The notes below the pieces were generated by a model. That model had not been told where the DNA came from. It worked only from the letters and a program-made list of their open reading frames with translations, and did no database searches. The translations under genes and the position numbers were made by a program. Positions 1 through 8,955 of a stretch of DNA of 64,000 nt are shown one piece after another. This DNA is from Paenibacillus protaetiae (GTDB lineage: Bacteria > Bacillota > Bacilli > Paenibacillales > Paenibacillaceae): the NCBI RefSeq assembly GCF_004135365.1, contig NZ_CP035492.1, positions 3,151,001-3,215,000 on the forward strand, in the 5' to 3' direction. The number at the start of each line of letters is the position of its first letter. The first letter of the stretch is position 1.

Positions 1-197
1 ACCGCCATAAAATCGATTTCCAGCGGGATGGTCATTGTTTTCACAAGATCGGACATAAAAATAAACGCGCCTTTGAGGACGCAAATAACGAGCGGATTCC
101 GCCCTTCGAAATCCCGGCTGAGCTGCTCGCCGAGCTCCTTAACTTTCGCTTGAAGCTTGCCTTCATCATATAGCACTTCCTGAATGTCGCTTAACAA
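1..197 (-). CDS. hpt: Hypoxanthine phosphoribosyltransferase, N-terminal part (cut by window edge)
   Basis: Partial gene; the reading frame runs off the left edge. Its about 65 residues include KVKELG, VLKGAF and LEIDFM, which match the N-terminus of Bacillus HprT, the purine salvage enzyme that makes IMP or GMP from PRPP. I chose a TTG start at 197 because AGGGGA (205-210) lies seven bases upstream. It is the next gene after tilS, as in Bacillus, where tilS and hprT work together and also regulate ftsH. The PRPP-binding loop is outside the window, so function rests on the N-terminus and synteny. Confidence 0.85.
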   Translation of the reverse strand, partial: MLSDIQEVLYDEGKLQAKVKELGEQLSRDFEGRNPLVICVLKGAFIFMSDLVKTMTIPLEIDFMA

Positions 198-246
198 AAG
201 AAAATCCCCTACGTTATAACTATAATTATGAGTATACCGGCGTTTC

Positions 247-1677
247 TTATTCATGCTCCATGCGAACATGCAAAATGCTTTCTGTTTGGCCGGCCTGGGC
301 CAGTGCATGCCCCGATCTCCGGATTCCCGGAACCCATAGCAAACGCCCCTCTGCATCGCACAAAATCGGATACCGTTCGCGGAGCGACGGAGCGACTTTG
401 GCGTCAACGAACATATCTTGCACTTTTTTGGAGCCGTTTAATCCTAAAATGTTCATCCGGTCTCCCGGCTGCCGATTTCGGATCTTAAGCGGAAATGTCA
501 GCTTGCTCATATCAAAGCAGGCTTCATGGCGCCCTTCAGGCATCCTGTTCGCTTCGGCTGGCAGCACCGTAAATGTAAAAATAGAAGCAAATTCGTTCAC
601 CGTTACGCTGCCTGCACCGTGCACTTCATATGGATAAGAGCCTTCGGCCGGAATTGGACGGGCTTCATCAAGCCGGACAAACCGAAGCTTGCCGTATTCT
701 CTCAGAAACCGGATATTTCCGCCGGCATCCAGCTTCCATGTGCTTTTGGCACCTGTGCGGGCGGCTGCGCGCATACTCTCGATCTGCTCAAAAGACACGG
801 AATCCGCGTCTTGAGAAAGATAATTTAATATTAGTTTAATCAATCTCCTTTGTAAAGCGACATGGAGTCCCGCTAACGACTCGGCGTCCAGCTCGGCGCC
901 GGATGGAGTTACAGCCACCGTTTCACGAAAAATCTTCTCCGCTTCATGCTCCATCCAGTCGTCTTCCGCACCCGCTATATGGGCCAGCCTGCATAAAGAC
1001 CCGGTAAAACCCGGGTTAAGCCGGGACAAGTAAGGCAAGACGTCCAGCCGGACGACATTGCGAAAGTAATCCCGCTTCTCGTTGCTGCTGTCTATACAAT
1101 ATGGGATATGGAAATCAGCGCAGTACTGCAGAAGCTCTGACTTTCTCATACGAAGCAAAGGCCGGATGAGTTCCACGTTTTTTTCGCTTCTTCTCATAGC
1201 AATTGCTGCCAGGCCGGTTGTGCCCGTTCCCCGCAGCAGCCGCATCATTACCGTCTCCGCCTGATCGTCGGCATGGTGCGCCAGGGCGATAATGCCCGCC
1301 CCATGCTTTTGCGCCGCTTCATGCAAAAAGGCGTACCGCTTTGTCCGCGACGCCTCCTGGCTGTTCATCCCTGTTTCTTCTATATAATCTGGCATATGGA
1401 GAGCCGCATGCTCGAAAGGAACGCCAAGCTGCGCCGCGTAATCGCGGACCATTACCGCTTCTTCCTCAGATTCCGCCCGGAAACCGTGATTGGCGTGCGC
1501 AGCCACAAGCGCGATCCCTTCTTCGGCACGAAGCCTGCTCAGCATATGCAGTAAAGCCATCGAGTCCGGTCCCCCCGACACCGCAACAACCACCCGGTCT
1601 CCTTTCCTCCATAGCTTTTCTTCTGCAGCCAGCCGCTTCAAAGCGCGGAGCCGGCCATCGTCTCCCATCATCCCCAT
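247..1677 (-). CDS. tilS: tRNA(Ile)-lysidine synthetase
   Basis: Cytoplasmic N-type ATP pyrophosphatase that converts the wobble cytidine of the AUA-reading tRNA-Ile to lysidine. The signature SGGPDS is at residues 34-39 of 476, followed by the HANHGFR and AHHADDQAET stretches typical of TilS. The C-terminal part contains MPEGRHEACFDM and KIRNRQPGDRM, the substrate-binding C-terminal domain. The ATG at 1677 has a GAGG six bases upstream; ATGs a few codons inside are possible alternatives. It follows the kinase gene by 76 bp and precedes hpt by 49 bp, the Bacillus order. Confidence 0.96.
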   Translation of the reverse strand: MGMMGDDGRLRALKRLAAEEKLWRKGDRVVVAVSGGPDSMALLHMLSRLRAEEGIALVAAHANHGFRAESEEEAVMVRDYAAQLGVPFEHAALHMPDYIEETGMNSQEASRTKRYAFLHEAAQKHGAGIIALAHHADDQAETVMMRLLRGTGTTGLAAIAMRRSEKNVELIRPLLRMRKSELLQYCADFHIPYCIDSSNEKRDYFRNVVRLDVLPYLSRLNPGFTGSLCRLAHIAGAEDDWMEHEAEKIFRETVAVTPSGAELDAESLAGLHVALQRRLIKLILNYLSQDADSVSFEQIESMRAAARTGAKSTWKLDAGGNIRFLREYGKLRFVRLDEARPIPAEGSYPYEVHGAGSVTVNEFASIFTFTVLPAEANRMPEGRHEACFDMSKLTFPLKIRNRQPGDRMNILGLNGSKKVQDMFVDAKVAPSLRERYPILCDAEGRLLWVPGIRRSGHALAQAGQTESILHVRMEHE

Positions 1678-1753
1678 TGCCTGCCTCTACTCCAATCTAT
1701 GTTGTACCTTTACGTTTCAACCCGTTATGTATAAAATCACGGCCGGACTCCCG

Positions 1754-2677
1754 CTACAGCCCATTCCGCAGCAGCCAGTATACCGAACCGGCCAGCAGCA
1801 GCACCGATGCGGCAAAAAGCCCCTTCATCCATAGCGGCACGCCGTTATGGCGAGCAAGCTCGCGGCGGTGCATGAGCTGCCGCCACAGCTCGGACGCTTC
1901 CGCCGTTGATTGGAAGCCGCCGTGGAACGCCCGGCTCAGCCAGCCGGCGTACGGTTTTAACGCCGCGTGGCCTTCGGCAAGCTCCAGCAGCTCCTCCGCC
2001 GAACGGTTTTGCGGCAGCAGCTCCTTCGTCAGCTGCAGCAGCCGCTTGGGCTCATGGAGCTGAAGGCATAATACGCCGAAGGAAAACAGATCGTACCCGC
2101 TGTCCGCCGAACGGCTGCCCATATTCCAGTACCCGCGGTCGTATATTTCCGTAAACTGCCGGACGCTTTTGCCGGCTGCGGTTACCCCGCCGTAATCAAT
2201 GAGCTCGACATGGCCGTAATCGAGCGCCATCACATTCTCCATCTTCAGATCGCCGAACACCCAGCCGGCCCGGTGCAGGTCCGACAGCCTGTTCAGCAGA
2301 TGGAGGCCCAGCAGCGGAAACCATTCCGCTCCGTGGCGCTCCATGAACTGCGTCAGCGTAACGCCTCGCACATAACGCATGATATAGAAAGGATGCTCCC
2401 GGCCTCCGATCGACACAAAATCATCTACATCAATAAGGAAAGCTTCCCGGCCGCTGCGCCGCTGTCCCGCAATCGTCTGCAGCACGTTGATTTCCGACTG
2501 CAGGTCGACAGCGTCCATGCCAACCTTCATGGCATACCAGGCGCGTCCATGCTCCACCAAATACACTTTACCGTTGGCGCCTTCGCCAAGCAGCTTCTCC
2601 ACACGGTATTGCCGTCTTTTCCATTTCCCCACAATAACCGTGCCTTTGCGAAGCTCCAGCTTATACGACGTAGTCAC
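1754..2677 (-). CDS. yabT: Membrane-anchored serine/threonine protein kinase, YabT-like
   Basis: Hanks-type kinase of 307 residues. The glycine loop is LGEGANGKV (30-38), the ATP lysine is K51, the catalytic loop reads FGDLKMEN (141-148) and the metal loop is DYG (161-163). The residue before the catalytic Asp is Gly rather than Arg, so it is a non-RD kinase. A single transmembrane segment (about 284-304) ends the protein. B. subtilis YabT, at the same locus, is a spore-associated kinase. The start overlaps the 3' end of the vWA gene by 17 bp, which suggests translational coupling. Confidence 0.88.
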   Translation of the reverse strand: MTTSYKLELRKGTVIVGKWKRRQYRVEKLLGEGANGKVYLVEHGRAWYAMKVGMDAVDLQSEINVLQTIAGQRRSGREAFLIDVDDFVSIGGREHPFYIMRYVRGVTLTQFMERHGAEWFPLLGLHLLNRLSDLHRAGWVFGDLKMENVMALDYGHVELIDYGGVTAAGKSVRQFTEIYDRGYWNMGSRSADSGYDLFSFGVLCLQLHEPKRLLQLTKELLPQNRSAEELLELAEGHAALKPYAGWLSRAFHGGFQSTAEASELWRQLMHRRELARHNGVPLWMKGLFAASVLLLAGSVYWLLRNGL

Positions 2678-3386
2678 TCATCATCCCATCCGTTTCATCC
2701 CTGCTCCCTTTACCATAAGCTTCCGCGCGGTAAAAATCAATGACCTGCATAATCGCAGGGCCGGTAGGCGTTGTGCCGCTCATCGGCAGCTTCGTAAATA
2801 TGGAATGGACGCCGGACAAATCGGAGGTCCAGCCGATGTCCATAATGCATTCATCCCCGTGCCTGCTTCCCGGAAAATGAAAAACGCACAGCTCGCTTTG
2901 CCCCTGCCTGGCCTGCAGGCTCAGCATCAGGTCGCGAATGGCTTCCTCGACCGCCTGCAGCTTCGGCTTCATGCTGGCGCTGGCGTCGATCAGCAGCGCG
3001 ACCTGCAGCTTTTGCGTCTCGCCCAGCTCGTCGATAACGCGGACGACCTCGCTTCTTTTTTCCGGAGGCAGCGCTTCGATGGAGCCATTGCCGAATACTT
3101 GCTTCAGCTCCTTTTGCACCGCGATCTGCACCGTCTGCATAACCGTCTTGCGCGTCATCATCTGCACGGTTTGCGACAGCTGCCTCGTATTCACCATGCG
3201 GCTGAGGCCGCCTCCCGCTCTCGCAATCTCGTCAATCTCGGAAGCGCCCAGCTCGCCGACATCGCCATGATCCAATATGCCTATTACATTAACGGTAATG
3301 CCTTCTCCCTGCGCATGGGCGGCAGCCACAACAGGGCTCATCCCTACGTTGGAGCATCCGTCCGTCACAAGCAATATTTGTTTCAT
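2661..3386 (-). CDS. yabS: von Willebrand factor A domain protein, YabS-like
   Basis: A 241-residue protein. A short N-terminal half has LLVTDGCSNVG, and a second module carries the MIDAS motif DASAS beginning at residue 134, so metal-dependent binding of a partner protein is expected. In Bacillus yabS lies between spoIIE and yabT with sporulation-linked expression; its function is unclear. I chose the ATG at 3386 because GGAGGGG (3393-3400) precedes it; the longer reading frame adds 35 residues without a ribosome site. It probably forms one transcript with the kinase. Confidence 0.85.
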   Translation of the reverse strand: MKQILLVTDGCSNVGMSPVVAAAHAQGEGITVNVIGILDHGDVGELGASEIDEIARAGGGLSRMVNTRQLSQTVQMMTRKTVMQTVQIAVQKELKQVFGNGSIEALPPEKRSEVVRVIDELGETQKLQVALLIDASASMKPKLQAVEEAIRDLMLSLQARQGQSELCVFHFPGSRHGDECIMDIGWTSDLSGVHSIFTKLPMSGTTPTGPAIMQVIDFYRAEAYGKGSRDETDGMMSDYVV

Positions 3387-3477
3387 CGTCAAACCCCTCC
3401 TTCTGAATTGAACCGCTATTCTATCAGTTTTGCCGAATTTGAGAGGGTTAAACGAAAATAGCCCGAAAATAAAAAAA

Positions 3478-3523
3478 TAGAGCTGACTCATAGAGTAGAC
3501 GTCTCTACCTATGAGTCAGCCCC
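3478..3523 (-). terminator. Rho-independent terminator before yabS-like gene
   Basis: Perfect 12-bp inverted repeat GCTGACTCATAG / CTATGAGTCAGC with a 15-base loop. On the minus strand it is followed by a run of seven T and more T-rich sequence. It separates the upstream small gene from the vWA-kinase-tilS transcript. Confidence 0.8.
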
Positions 3524-3586
3524 CAAAGGGACAGCCACAGCATCGAAAGCAGCAGCAGCGTCCCTTGCTCCTTCTCATCCGGCTTA

Positions 3587-3919
3587 CTAATCCGGTTTGT
3601 CACCGATAGCGCAAATCTGTCGGTCTTTCCGTCTGGGCCGTGCCGCTCGTCCGGCCGCTGCGGAAAGCGGCTGCTTGCCGAACGCATGCCGCTGTCCTCG
3701 GCGCGCATAGACGCCGGATGCTCCCAGCATGCCTTTGCGCAGCGACCGCGCATTATAATAACGCCCGCCTGGGGTTCGCTTGCGCCTCACTCCCGCCATC
3801 TCCGCCGCCGAACCGCTTTCCTCACGCGGGATGATCAGCTTCAGCATCCCTTCCTTCCGCATGCCGGAACTGATCCGTTCACTGTACTTCACCCATTGCA
3901 AGCTTATTTTCAGATTCAT
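3587..3919 (-). CDS. Hypothetical small basic protein downstream of spoIIE
   Basis: A 110-residue frame that I do not recognise. The start is credible: AAAGGAG lies about ten bases before the ATG at 3919. The first 36 residues look protein-like; the rest is Arg/Gly/Ala-rich and could be out of frame. Another minus frame (3505-3753) ends in a hydrophobic tail, LLLLSMLWLSLWGL, immediately before the terminator. A single frameshift joining the two would give a tail-anchored protein. Either the short product is real or the gene is broken; I cannot decide. Confidence 0.4.
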   Translation of the reverse strand: MNLKISLQWVKYSERISSGMRKEGMLKLIIPREESGSAAEMAGVRRKRTPGGRYYNARSLRKGMLGASGVYARRGQRHAFGKQPLSAAAGRAARPRRKDRQICAIGDKPD

Positions 3920-4064
3920 CTATTATCCGCTCCTTTAAAAAATAGTGGTTGATATGAAATCCCTTTAACGGGTGGCGATACTTGCGAAAAGAGGGCTGCA
4001 TGCCTGAATAATCCGGTCCGGCTGCCGCTCAGCATGCCGTCCTTATCCGTATGCCTGCGGCAAG

Positions 4065-6569
4065 TCAGCTCACCGTCCTCGGCCGCTCCAGCTTGTCCAG
4101 CCCCGGCCACCGGAAGGAAGCCCATTCGGGCAAATGCTTATCGACGCGCGCCACCAGCACGGTCATGTCGTCCACGATATCGCCTTCATGATGCCGCACG
4201 ACCGTTTCCAGCAGCATATCCGCTATTTCCTGCGGATCATCCGCTTTCATCTCCTGGATGATCCGCTTCATCCACATATCTTTATTCACCGCATAGCCGG
4301 GGGCGTCATAGATGCCGTCGCTCATCATAATAAGCGTATCGCCCGGCTGCAGCTGCATAGAAACAAGATCAAAATCAATGTCCTGCAAAATGCCGATCGG
4401 CAAATTGTTAGCGGTAACCGGTATCACCTCTCCGCCTCTTTTAATGTAGCTTGGCGTTGAGCCAATTTTCATAAAGGTTGTCATAGCCGTATACAAATCA
4501 ATAATGGCTAAATCTACGGTTGCAAACACTTCGTCCGGCGAGCGGAGCAGCAGAATCGAATTCACCGATTTGACCGCCAGCTTCTCGTCCATGCCGGATT
4601 GCAGCAGCTGCTGCAAAATGGTAAGCGCGGCGCTGCTTTCTTCGCGGGCGCGCTCGCCGTTGCCCATGCCGTCACTGATGGCGACGGCATATTTGCCGTT
4701 GCCCAGCTCGAGCATCGCAAAGCTGTCTCCCGACAGCAAATCTCCGCCTTTGGCGGCGCCGGCGATGCCGGTTTCAATTTCGTATTCCTTTGCCGAGCCG
4801 AACACGGCTAACGCCGGCTCGCCGCTTTTGGCCGGAGCGTTCTCCGACTTGACGGCGATATGCTCGCCCAGAATATCACTGAGCAGCGGCGCGATTAATT
4901 TGCGGCATTCATCGTATCCTTTATGGAACGTGTGGTATACGAGAATTTCTACATTCCCCTCCTCCAGGTTAATAACCTCGATTTCCTGAATCGATAATCC
5001 TAATCCCTCCAATGCTTCGCGGATTTGTTCTTCCTGCAGATGAAGCGTCATCCCCTCCCGTTTAATTTCTTTGGCGAGGTCCTCCATGACCTGGGACACG
5101 CCGGCTAATTGATCGGCAACAAGCTGCCTGGAATCGAATAATTGTTTCCGCCAGTGCATATCATTTTGATATAGCTCGTACTCCTGGCGGATAATGCCCA
5201 GCACCTGCGGAACTTTGGAGCAATGGGCATTCCAGTGGCGGGGGACGTCCTTGGGCAGCAACGTTTGCCCTTCCCGCACCGCCTCCATCATCTCCGTCAT
5301 AATTTTGTTGGTCTGAAAATATTTGTTCTCCCAGCATACTTTCTGTTTATGGCAGCTGGCGCAGCTCTGCTCGCATACGGCCGTCATGAATTGGTTCAGC
5401 TCCCGATCCTTGCGGGCTGCAGACGTCTCGGCGGCAGATGAGCCCCCGAATTGTCCAAAGCTGCGGGAAAGCTGGCGGAATACTTCCGAATATTGAGAGA
5501 CGCGGTCGGCCGTCACTTCGCGTACCCTTTTCGCATAATCATGCTGGCTTTGGGCATGTTCGCCCGTTCCCGGCACATAACGCGCAATAATGCGGATCAT
5601 ACTGCGCGGCGTAAGCAGAAGCAGCACTGCCGCCGCCACCGATTCCCAGGTCGAAGCCATCACATCGCTGCCGCTGCCGATATAGACCGATAAGATCGAA
5701 GTGCCCAGCAGCATCCCGAAAGCGGTCGCCATTTTGCCTCCTTCACGAAGCAGTCCGGCCAGCAGCCCTGCAAAAGCAAGCAAACTCATCTGCACAATCG
5801 CCTGCAAATCCGCAAGGCTCAGAATAAGCCCGGCAACGACGCCTACCGATGCGCCCAGCGGCGCCCCTCCGGCGAGGGCAAACAGCAGCAGCGTATACCG
5901 CGACATCACATGTTCGGCCGACAGCCCGTACACCGACCAGCCCACGAGGCCAGTCATAACCGAAGCAAGCATAATCATGAGGCAAATAATTTCCTCATTG
6001 CGCAAAGTAGCTGTCTTCTTGGACATCGTGAGCACCGGCAGCGCCTGAATGAACACAAGCGTCAGCACAAAGCTGAGCGATGCTTCAACGACAATCATCA
6101 TAAAGTGGTACCAGCTCAGGGAATCTCCGATCAGCACCTGAAACAGCTTGACCACCAGCGTAGCGATAAACACCAGCAGCGGGGCCGACGTCAGCTCGGC
6201 TTTCTCGAACGTCTCCAGCCCCTTCAATAACAAGAATAAAGCGGCGATCTCCATCCCGATCCATAACGGCGCCGGCTCCATTGCAAACCAGCTGCCCGCC
6301 ACAAGCGATAACGCCACCCACGGGTATACATCCTTTCTCATAAAATAGATAACGGCGAAATAAGCAGCGGCAAACGGCATCAGCGACTCCAGCAGCACCG
6401 CCCGTCCAAACAGGAAGCCAAGCGCTACAAGCAGCAGCGTCCATTTTTTTGCCGCAATCAACTGGACAGGTCTAAACCCGGAAACAGCATCATATGCTCT
6501 CTTCAACAGGGACCGGGCTTTGCCCGTCCTTTTCGTACCCGGAAACATGACGACGTTTTCTTTACTCAT
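4065..6569 (-). CDS. spoIIE: Stage II sporulation protein E, PP2C phosphatase
   Basis: Polytopic membrane serine phosphatase of 834 residues (B. subtilis 827). It dephosphorylates SpoIIAA to release sigma-F in the forespore and also acts at the polar septum. The N-terminal third is a series of hydrophobic segments (about residues 40-330). A central region with a Cys cluster (CEQSCASCHKQKVC) follows, and the PP2C domain is C-terminal, with the metal motif ISDGMGNG near residue 630. I prefer the ATG at 6569, with GGTGG upstream, over a TTG at 6587. The promoter is at 6608-6640. Confidence 0.96.
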   Translation of the reverse strand: MSKENVVMFPGTKRTGKARSLLKRAYDAVSGFRPVQLIAAKKWTLLLVALGFLFGRAVLLESLMPFAAAYFAVIYFMRKDVYPWVALSLVAGSWFAMEPAPLWIGMEIAALFLLLKGLETFEKAELTSAPLLVFIATLVVKLFQVLIGDSLSWYHFMMIVVEASLSFVLTLVFIQALPVLTMSKKTATLRNEEIICLMIMLASVMTGLVGWSVYGLSAEHVMSRYTLLLFALAGGAPLGASVGVVAGLILSLADLQAIVQMSLLAFAGLLAGLLREGGKMATAFGMLLGTSILSVYIGSGSDVMASTWESVAAAVLLLLTPRSMIRIIARYVPGTGEHAQSQHDYAKRVREVTADRVSQYSEVFRQLSRSFGQFGGSSAAETSAARKDRELNQFMTAVCEQSCASCHKQKVCWENKYFQTNKIMTEMMEAVREGQTLLPKDVPRHWNAHCSKVPQVLGIIRQEYELYQNDMHWRKQLFDSRQLVADQLAGVSQVMEDLAKEIKREGMTLHLQEEQIREALEGLGLSIQEIEVINLEEGNVEILVYHTFHKGYDECRKLIAPLLSDILGEHIAVKSENAPAKSGEPALAVFGSAKEYEIETGIAGAAKGGDLLSGDSFAMLELGNGKYAVAISDGMGNGERAREESSAALTILQQLLQSGMDEKLAVKSVNSILLLRSPDEVFATVDLAIIDLYTAMTTFMKIGSTPSYIKRGGEVIPVTANNLPIGILQDIDFDLVSMQLQPGDTLIMMSDGIYDAPGYAVNKDMWMKRIIQEMKADDPQEIADMLLETVVRHHEGDIVDDMTVLVARVDKHLPEWASFRWPGLDKLERPRTVS

Positions 6570-6607
6570 CCTTACGGACACCACCAATCAAAAGTAATGT
6601 GTTTCCA

Positions 6608-6676
6608 AGTATAGGGGCCAGTCCGTATGAAGTTTGTCATTATGCGGAAGCAGCCTGAATTTTTTTTCCGACAAAA
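6608..6676 (-). promoter_or_regulatory. spoIIE promoter of the wide-spaced, Spo0A-activated type
   Basis: Minus strand shows ATGACA (6640-6635), exactly 21 bases, then TATACT (6613-6608). Abnormally long spacing is the known hallmark of the B. subtilis spoIIE and spoIIG promoters, where Spo0A~P compensates for it. A Spo0A-like box, TTTGTCGGA, lies upstream near 6668-6676, one base off the core consensus. The start codon is about 40 bp downstream of the -10. Confidence 0.65.
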
Positions 6677-7010
6677 AGAAATGCCGCTGCAGCGATTGTC
6701 AGCAGCGCCGCAACCGCTTGATTTGCAAGCGGTTTCACTGTTTTTGCTTCCGGTTACGGGGACATGCCTTCAACAAAATACGAGGTCGCCGATCGGCGTT
6801 TTGGCTGCAAATACAGCGCCAATCGTGTCGGGAATGCTTGAGAATCCGAGTAAATTTTATTTCGTGGCGAATTACAGGGAAGGCGGTTTGACAAAAAGAA
6901 GCATAAGCCTCCGTAAGCGGGCGGGCTGCCGACGTTCTTTGGCGGTATGCCGCGTTTTATTGCGGAAAGCGGCCGCCGGGGGAGTAGAGCGCGGTAATCG
7001 TGCCTGAAAC
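6677..7010. other. Intergenic region between yabR and spoIIE
   Basis: I see no convincing gene on either strand. Bacillus has tRNA genes at this point; I looked for a T-loop and acceptor arrangement and found none. Open frames here lack ribosome sites and protein-like composition. Confidence 0.5.
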
Positions 7011-7042
7011 AAAAAAGCCTGCCCGGGTATGCCGGGCAGGCT
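7011..7042 (-). terminator. Terminator of yabR
   Basis: Hairpin AGCCTGCCCGG / CCGGGCAGGCT with a short loop, followed on the minus strand by six T. It lies 35 bp after the yabR stop. Confidence 0.9.
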
Positions 7043-7076
7043 GCTGAAGTTTATAAACATTATGAGAGGTGACGTA

Positions 7077-7586
7077 TTAAACCCTTTTGGCTCCGCGGCC
7101 GCCGCGTTTGCCTTCCGTGTTTTTCTTCAAGGAAGAAATCCGTTCTTCACTATCTTTCAGGAAGCGTGACATTTTATCCTCGAATGACGGTTTGCCGAAC
7201 GATGGTTTACCATACGATGGTCTGCCAGTCGAAGGCTTGAATGGACGTCCACCTCGGTCCCCGCCGCCACTTGGGCCGCCGGCACCAGCGCGATTGAAGC
7301 TACCGCCGCCGCCTGTGCGCTCACGCTGCGGAGGTTGTTGACCTGCAGGCCGGTCAATTGCCTGTTTGATAGAAAGCCCGATCTTACCGTCTTTGTCCAC
7401 GTTGATCACTTTCACCGTAACGATGTCATCAATCTTCAGGTGATCCTTCACGTCCTTGACGTAGTTATCGGCAATCTCCGAGATGTGAACGAGCCCTGTG
7501 ACACCTCCCGACAAGTCGACAAATGCTCCGAAATGCGTAATGCCTGTCACTTTACCCTCTAACTTGGCGCCCACTTCAATTGCCAT
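7077..7586 (-). CDS. yabR: S1 RNA-binding domain protein, YabR
   Basis: 169 residues: one S1 domain at residues 3-75 (VGAKLEGKV, GAFVDLSGGVTGLVHISEI, KIGLSIKQA), then a glycine- and arginine-rich low-complexity tail with repeats of the PSYGKPSFGKPSF type. The family binds RNA; a precise role is not established. It sits between divIC and spoIIE as in Bacillus. A GGAGG lies about 16 bases before the ATG, with an A/T-rich spacer. A strong terminator follows. Confidence 0.9.
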   Translation of the reverse strand: MAIEVGAKLEGKVTGITHFGAFVDLSGGVTGLVHISEIADNYVKDVKDHLKIDDIVTVKVINVDKDGKIGLSIKQAIDRPAGQQPPQRERTGGGGSFNRAGAGGPSGGGDRGGRPFKPSTGRPSYGKPSFGKPSFEDKMSRFLKDSEERISSLKKNTEGKRGGRGAKRV

Positions 7587-7692
7587 AAAATAAAATGTTC
7601 CTCCCTAAAATTTTTGCGAAATAGCTATACAACGTGATTATAACCGAACCGAAGAAGCAAGGTCAACAGACGTTCACCCGTTTTCGAAGCGG

Positions 7693-8013
7693 CTATTTGA
7701 CCACTTGTATCACCTTTTCTCCTTCTTTTACCATACCTTGTTCTTTCGTTGCCAACTGCTCAATATATTCCGGATCGTTTAATTTATCAATCTGCTCGGA
7801 AAGGCTTTGTTTCTGCTGAATGGCTTCGTCCCGCTGCTGCTTCATGGTGGCATAACGGCTTGCCGTCTCCTGCTGCTGCTGCATCTGTCCAAAAAACGTA
7901 TAAGCTGCCCATCCCATAAAAATGACCATGAATGCAAGCCAAATCTTCATTCTGCGCTTAGAGCCGGGTCTGGCTGCCGGTTTGTTCGAATTCGTTGCCG
8001 CGACAATCGCCAT
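7693..8013 (-). CDS. divIC: Cell-division protein DivIC
   Basis: Septum formation initiator family, 106 residues. A basic N-terminal cytoplasmic tail is followed by one transmembrane helix (24-41) and an extracytoplasmic coiled coil rich in Gln and Glu (42-80). DivIC works with FtsL and DivIB at the division septum. Length and topology match the family. GGGAGG lies upstream of the ATG. The gene is 37 bp after yabQ in the spore-cortex and division cluster. Confidence 0.92.
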   Translation of the reverse strand: MAIVAATNSNKPAARPGSKRRMKIWLAFMVIFMGWAAYTFFGQMQQQQETASRYATMKQQRDEAIQQKQSLSEQIDKLNDPEYIEQLATKEQGMVKEGEKVIQVVK

Positions 8014-8050
8014 TAGCGAAATATACCTCCCTCGCTATTCTATTCAAAGT

Positions 8051-8674
8051 TTAATCGGACCCTTTGCTGCGCTTAAACCATCGGTTCCATAGCGATCCGG
8101 CTTTGGCGGCAAGCCCTTTGGCTCTTGATGCCAGCTGCAGCCTGCTTGCGTAAGGGCCGGCCCGCTTGATGAGCGGCCTGGCAATAGGACCAACTATCCA
8201 TTTGGCCAGCAGCCAAAATGGACGAAGTAATTGTACCACAAGTTTTAACAGGAAAATAGTGATTGCAGTCGCAAATCCTAAAATTACCCTTGCCAATTTG
8301 TACAGCAGAAGCAACGGTTTTACAATCGTCCATTCCAGCGTCTTCAGCAGAAGGCGAATGAGCGTGCGAACCGCCTCAATCAGCCAGCGGACGATTGCGG
8401 AAACCGCTTTGCTAAGCAAAAAATAATAAACCAACACCCCGACAAACAGCCCCAGGAACACATATATGCGCACCTCGCCGTTATTGCTGGCATACAGCAC
8501 CCGGAATACAATCAGAGCCGCCGCGATCCAATAGGCCAGGTCGAGGAATGGAAGCCACCACTTCGGAAACTTCAGCTCGGTAGATACTACCCGGTAGCTG
8601 TCGAACACAGCACCCATCCCAAGACCGGACAGCAGCATAAGCGCCATTGTCCACCATTGCATACTAAGCGTCAC
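8051..8674 (-). CDS. yabQ: Spore cortex biosynthesis protein YabQ
   Basis: A 207-residue protein with hydrophobic segments near residues 7-25, 42-60 and 70-88, and a basic C-terminal part with amphipathic stretches. The start MTLSMQWWTM and the motif FDSYRV fit YabQ, a membrane protein of the mother cell needed for spore cortex formation. Its start overlaps the yabP stop by four bases (ATGA), so the two are translationally coupled. Production in the mother cell under sigma-E is known in Bacillus; I do not see a clear sigma-E promoter here. Confidence 0.9.
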   Translation of the reverse strand: MTLSMQWWTMALMLLSGLGMGAVFDSYRVVSTELKFPKWWLPFLDLAYWIAAALIVFRVLYASNNGEVRIYVFLGLFVGVLVYYFLLSKAVSAIVRWLIEAVRTLIRLLLKTLEWTIVKPLLLLYKLARVILGFATAITIFLLKLVVQLLRPFWLLAKWIVGPIARPLIKRAGPYASRLQLASRAKGLAAKAGSLWNRWFKRSKGSD

Positions 8675-8955
8675 TTGAACAGCTTCCCGAACAATCCTTT
8701 AGATTTGCCGGTGTTATTGCCATCCAAATAGGCGAGTGAATGGATGAGCCCCTCTATGATGACAAGCCCCTGTTCCAAATTAAGATGCTTAATGTGCAAG
8801 TTCTGCCCTTTAATCGTCAAGAAACCAAGCTCGGTCTCCAGCAGAAATTCCTCGGTGTCGAAGCTGTCCACATTCCGCGCACCGGTAATTTCCAGCAGTT
8901 TCCGGTTCTGCAACCTCAATTCCTGATTTTTCTGCACCTTGCTTTGTTCCGCCAT
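8671..8955 (-). CDS. yabP: Sporulation protein YabP
   Basis: 94 residues matching the YabP/YqfC family (QNRKLLEITGARNVDSFDTEEFLLETELGFLTIKG split over residues 15-50). YabP is expressed in the mother cell and is required for a normal cortex. The ATG at 8955 is preceded by GGGAGGGA. The longer frame upstream adds 20 residues without support. It precedes yabQ with a four-base overlap, as in Bacillus. Confidence 0.92.
   Translation of the reverse strand: MAEQSKVQKNQELRLQNRKLLEITGARNVDSFDTEEFLLETELGFLTIKGQNLHIKHLNLEQGLVIIEGLIHSLAYLDGNNTGKSKGLFGKLFK

Noticed and set aside
3505..3753. Frame ending in a hydrophobic tail
   Set aside because: No start site of its own; recorded only as a possible frameshifted continuation of the 3587-3919 gene.
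6677..7010. tRNA genes expected by synteny with Bacillus
   Set aside because: No T-loop, anticodon stem or acceptor pairing found on either strand.
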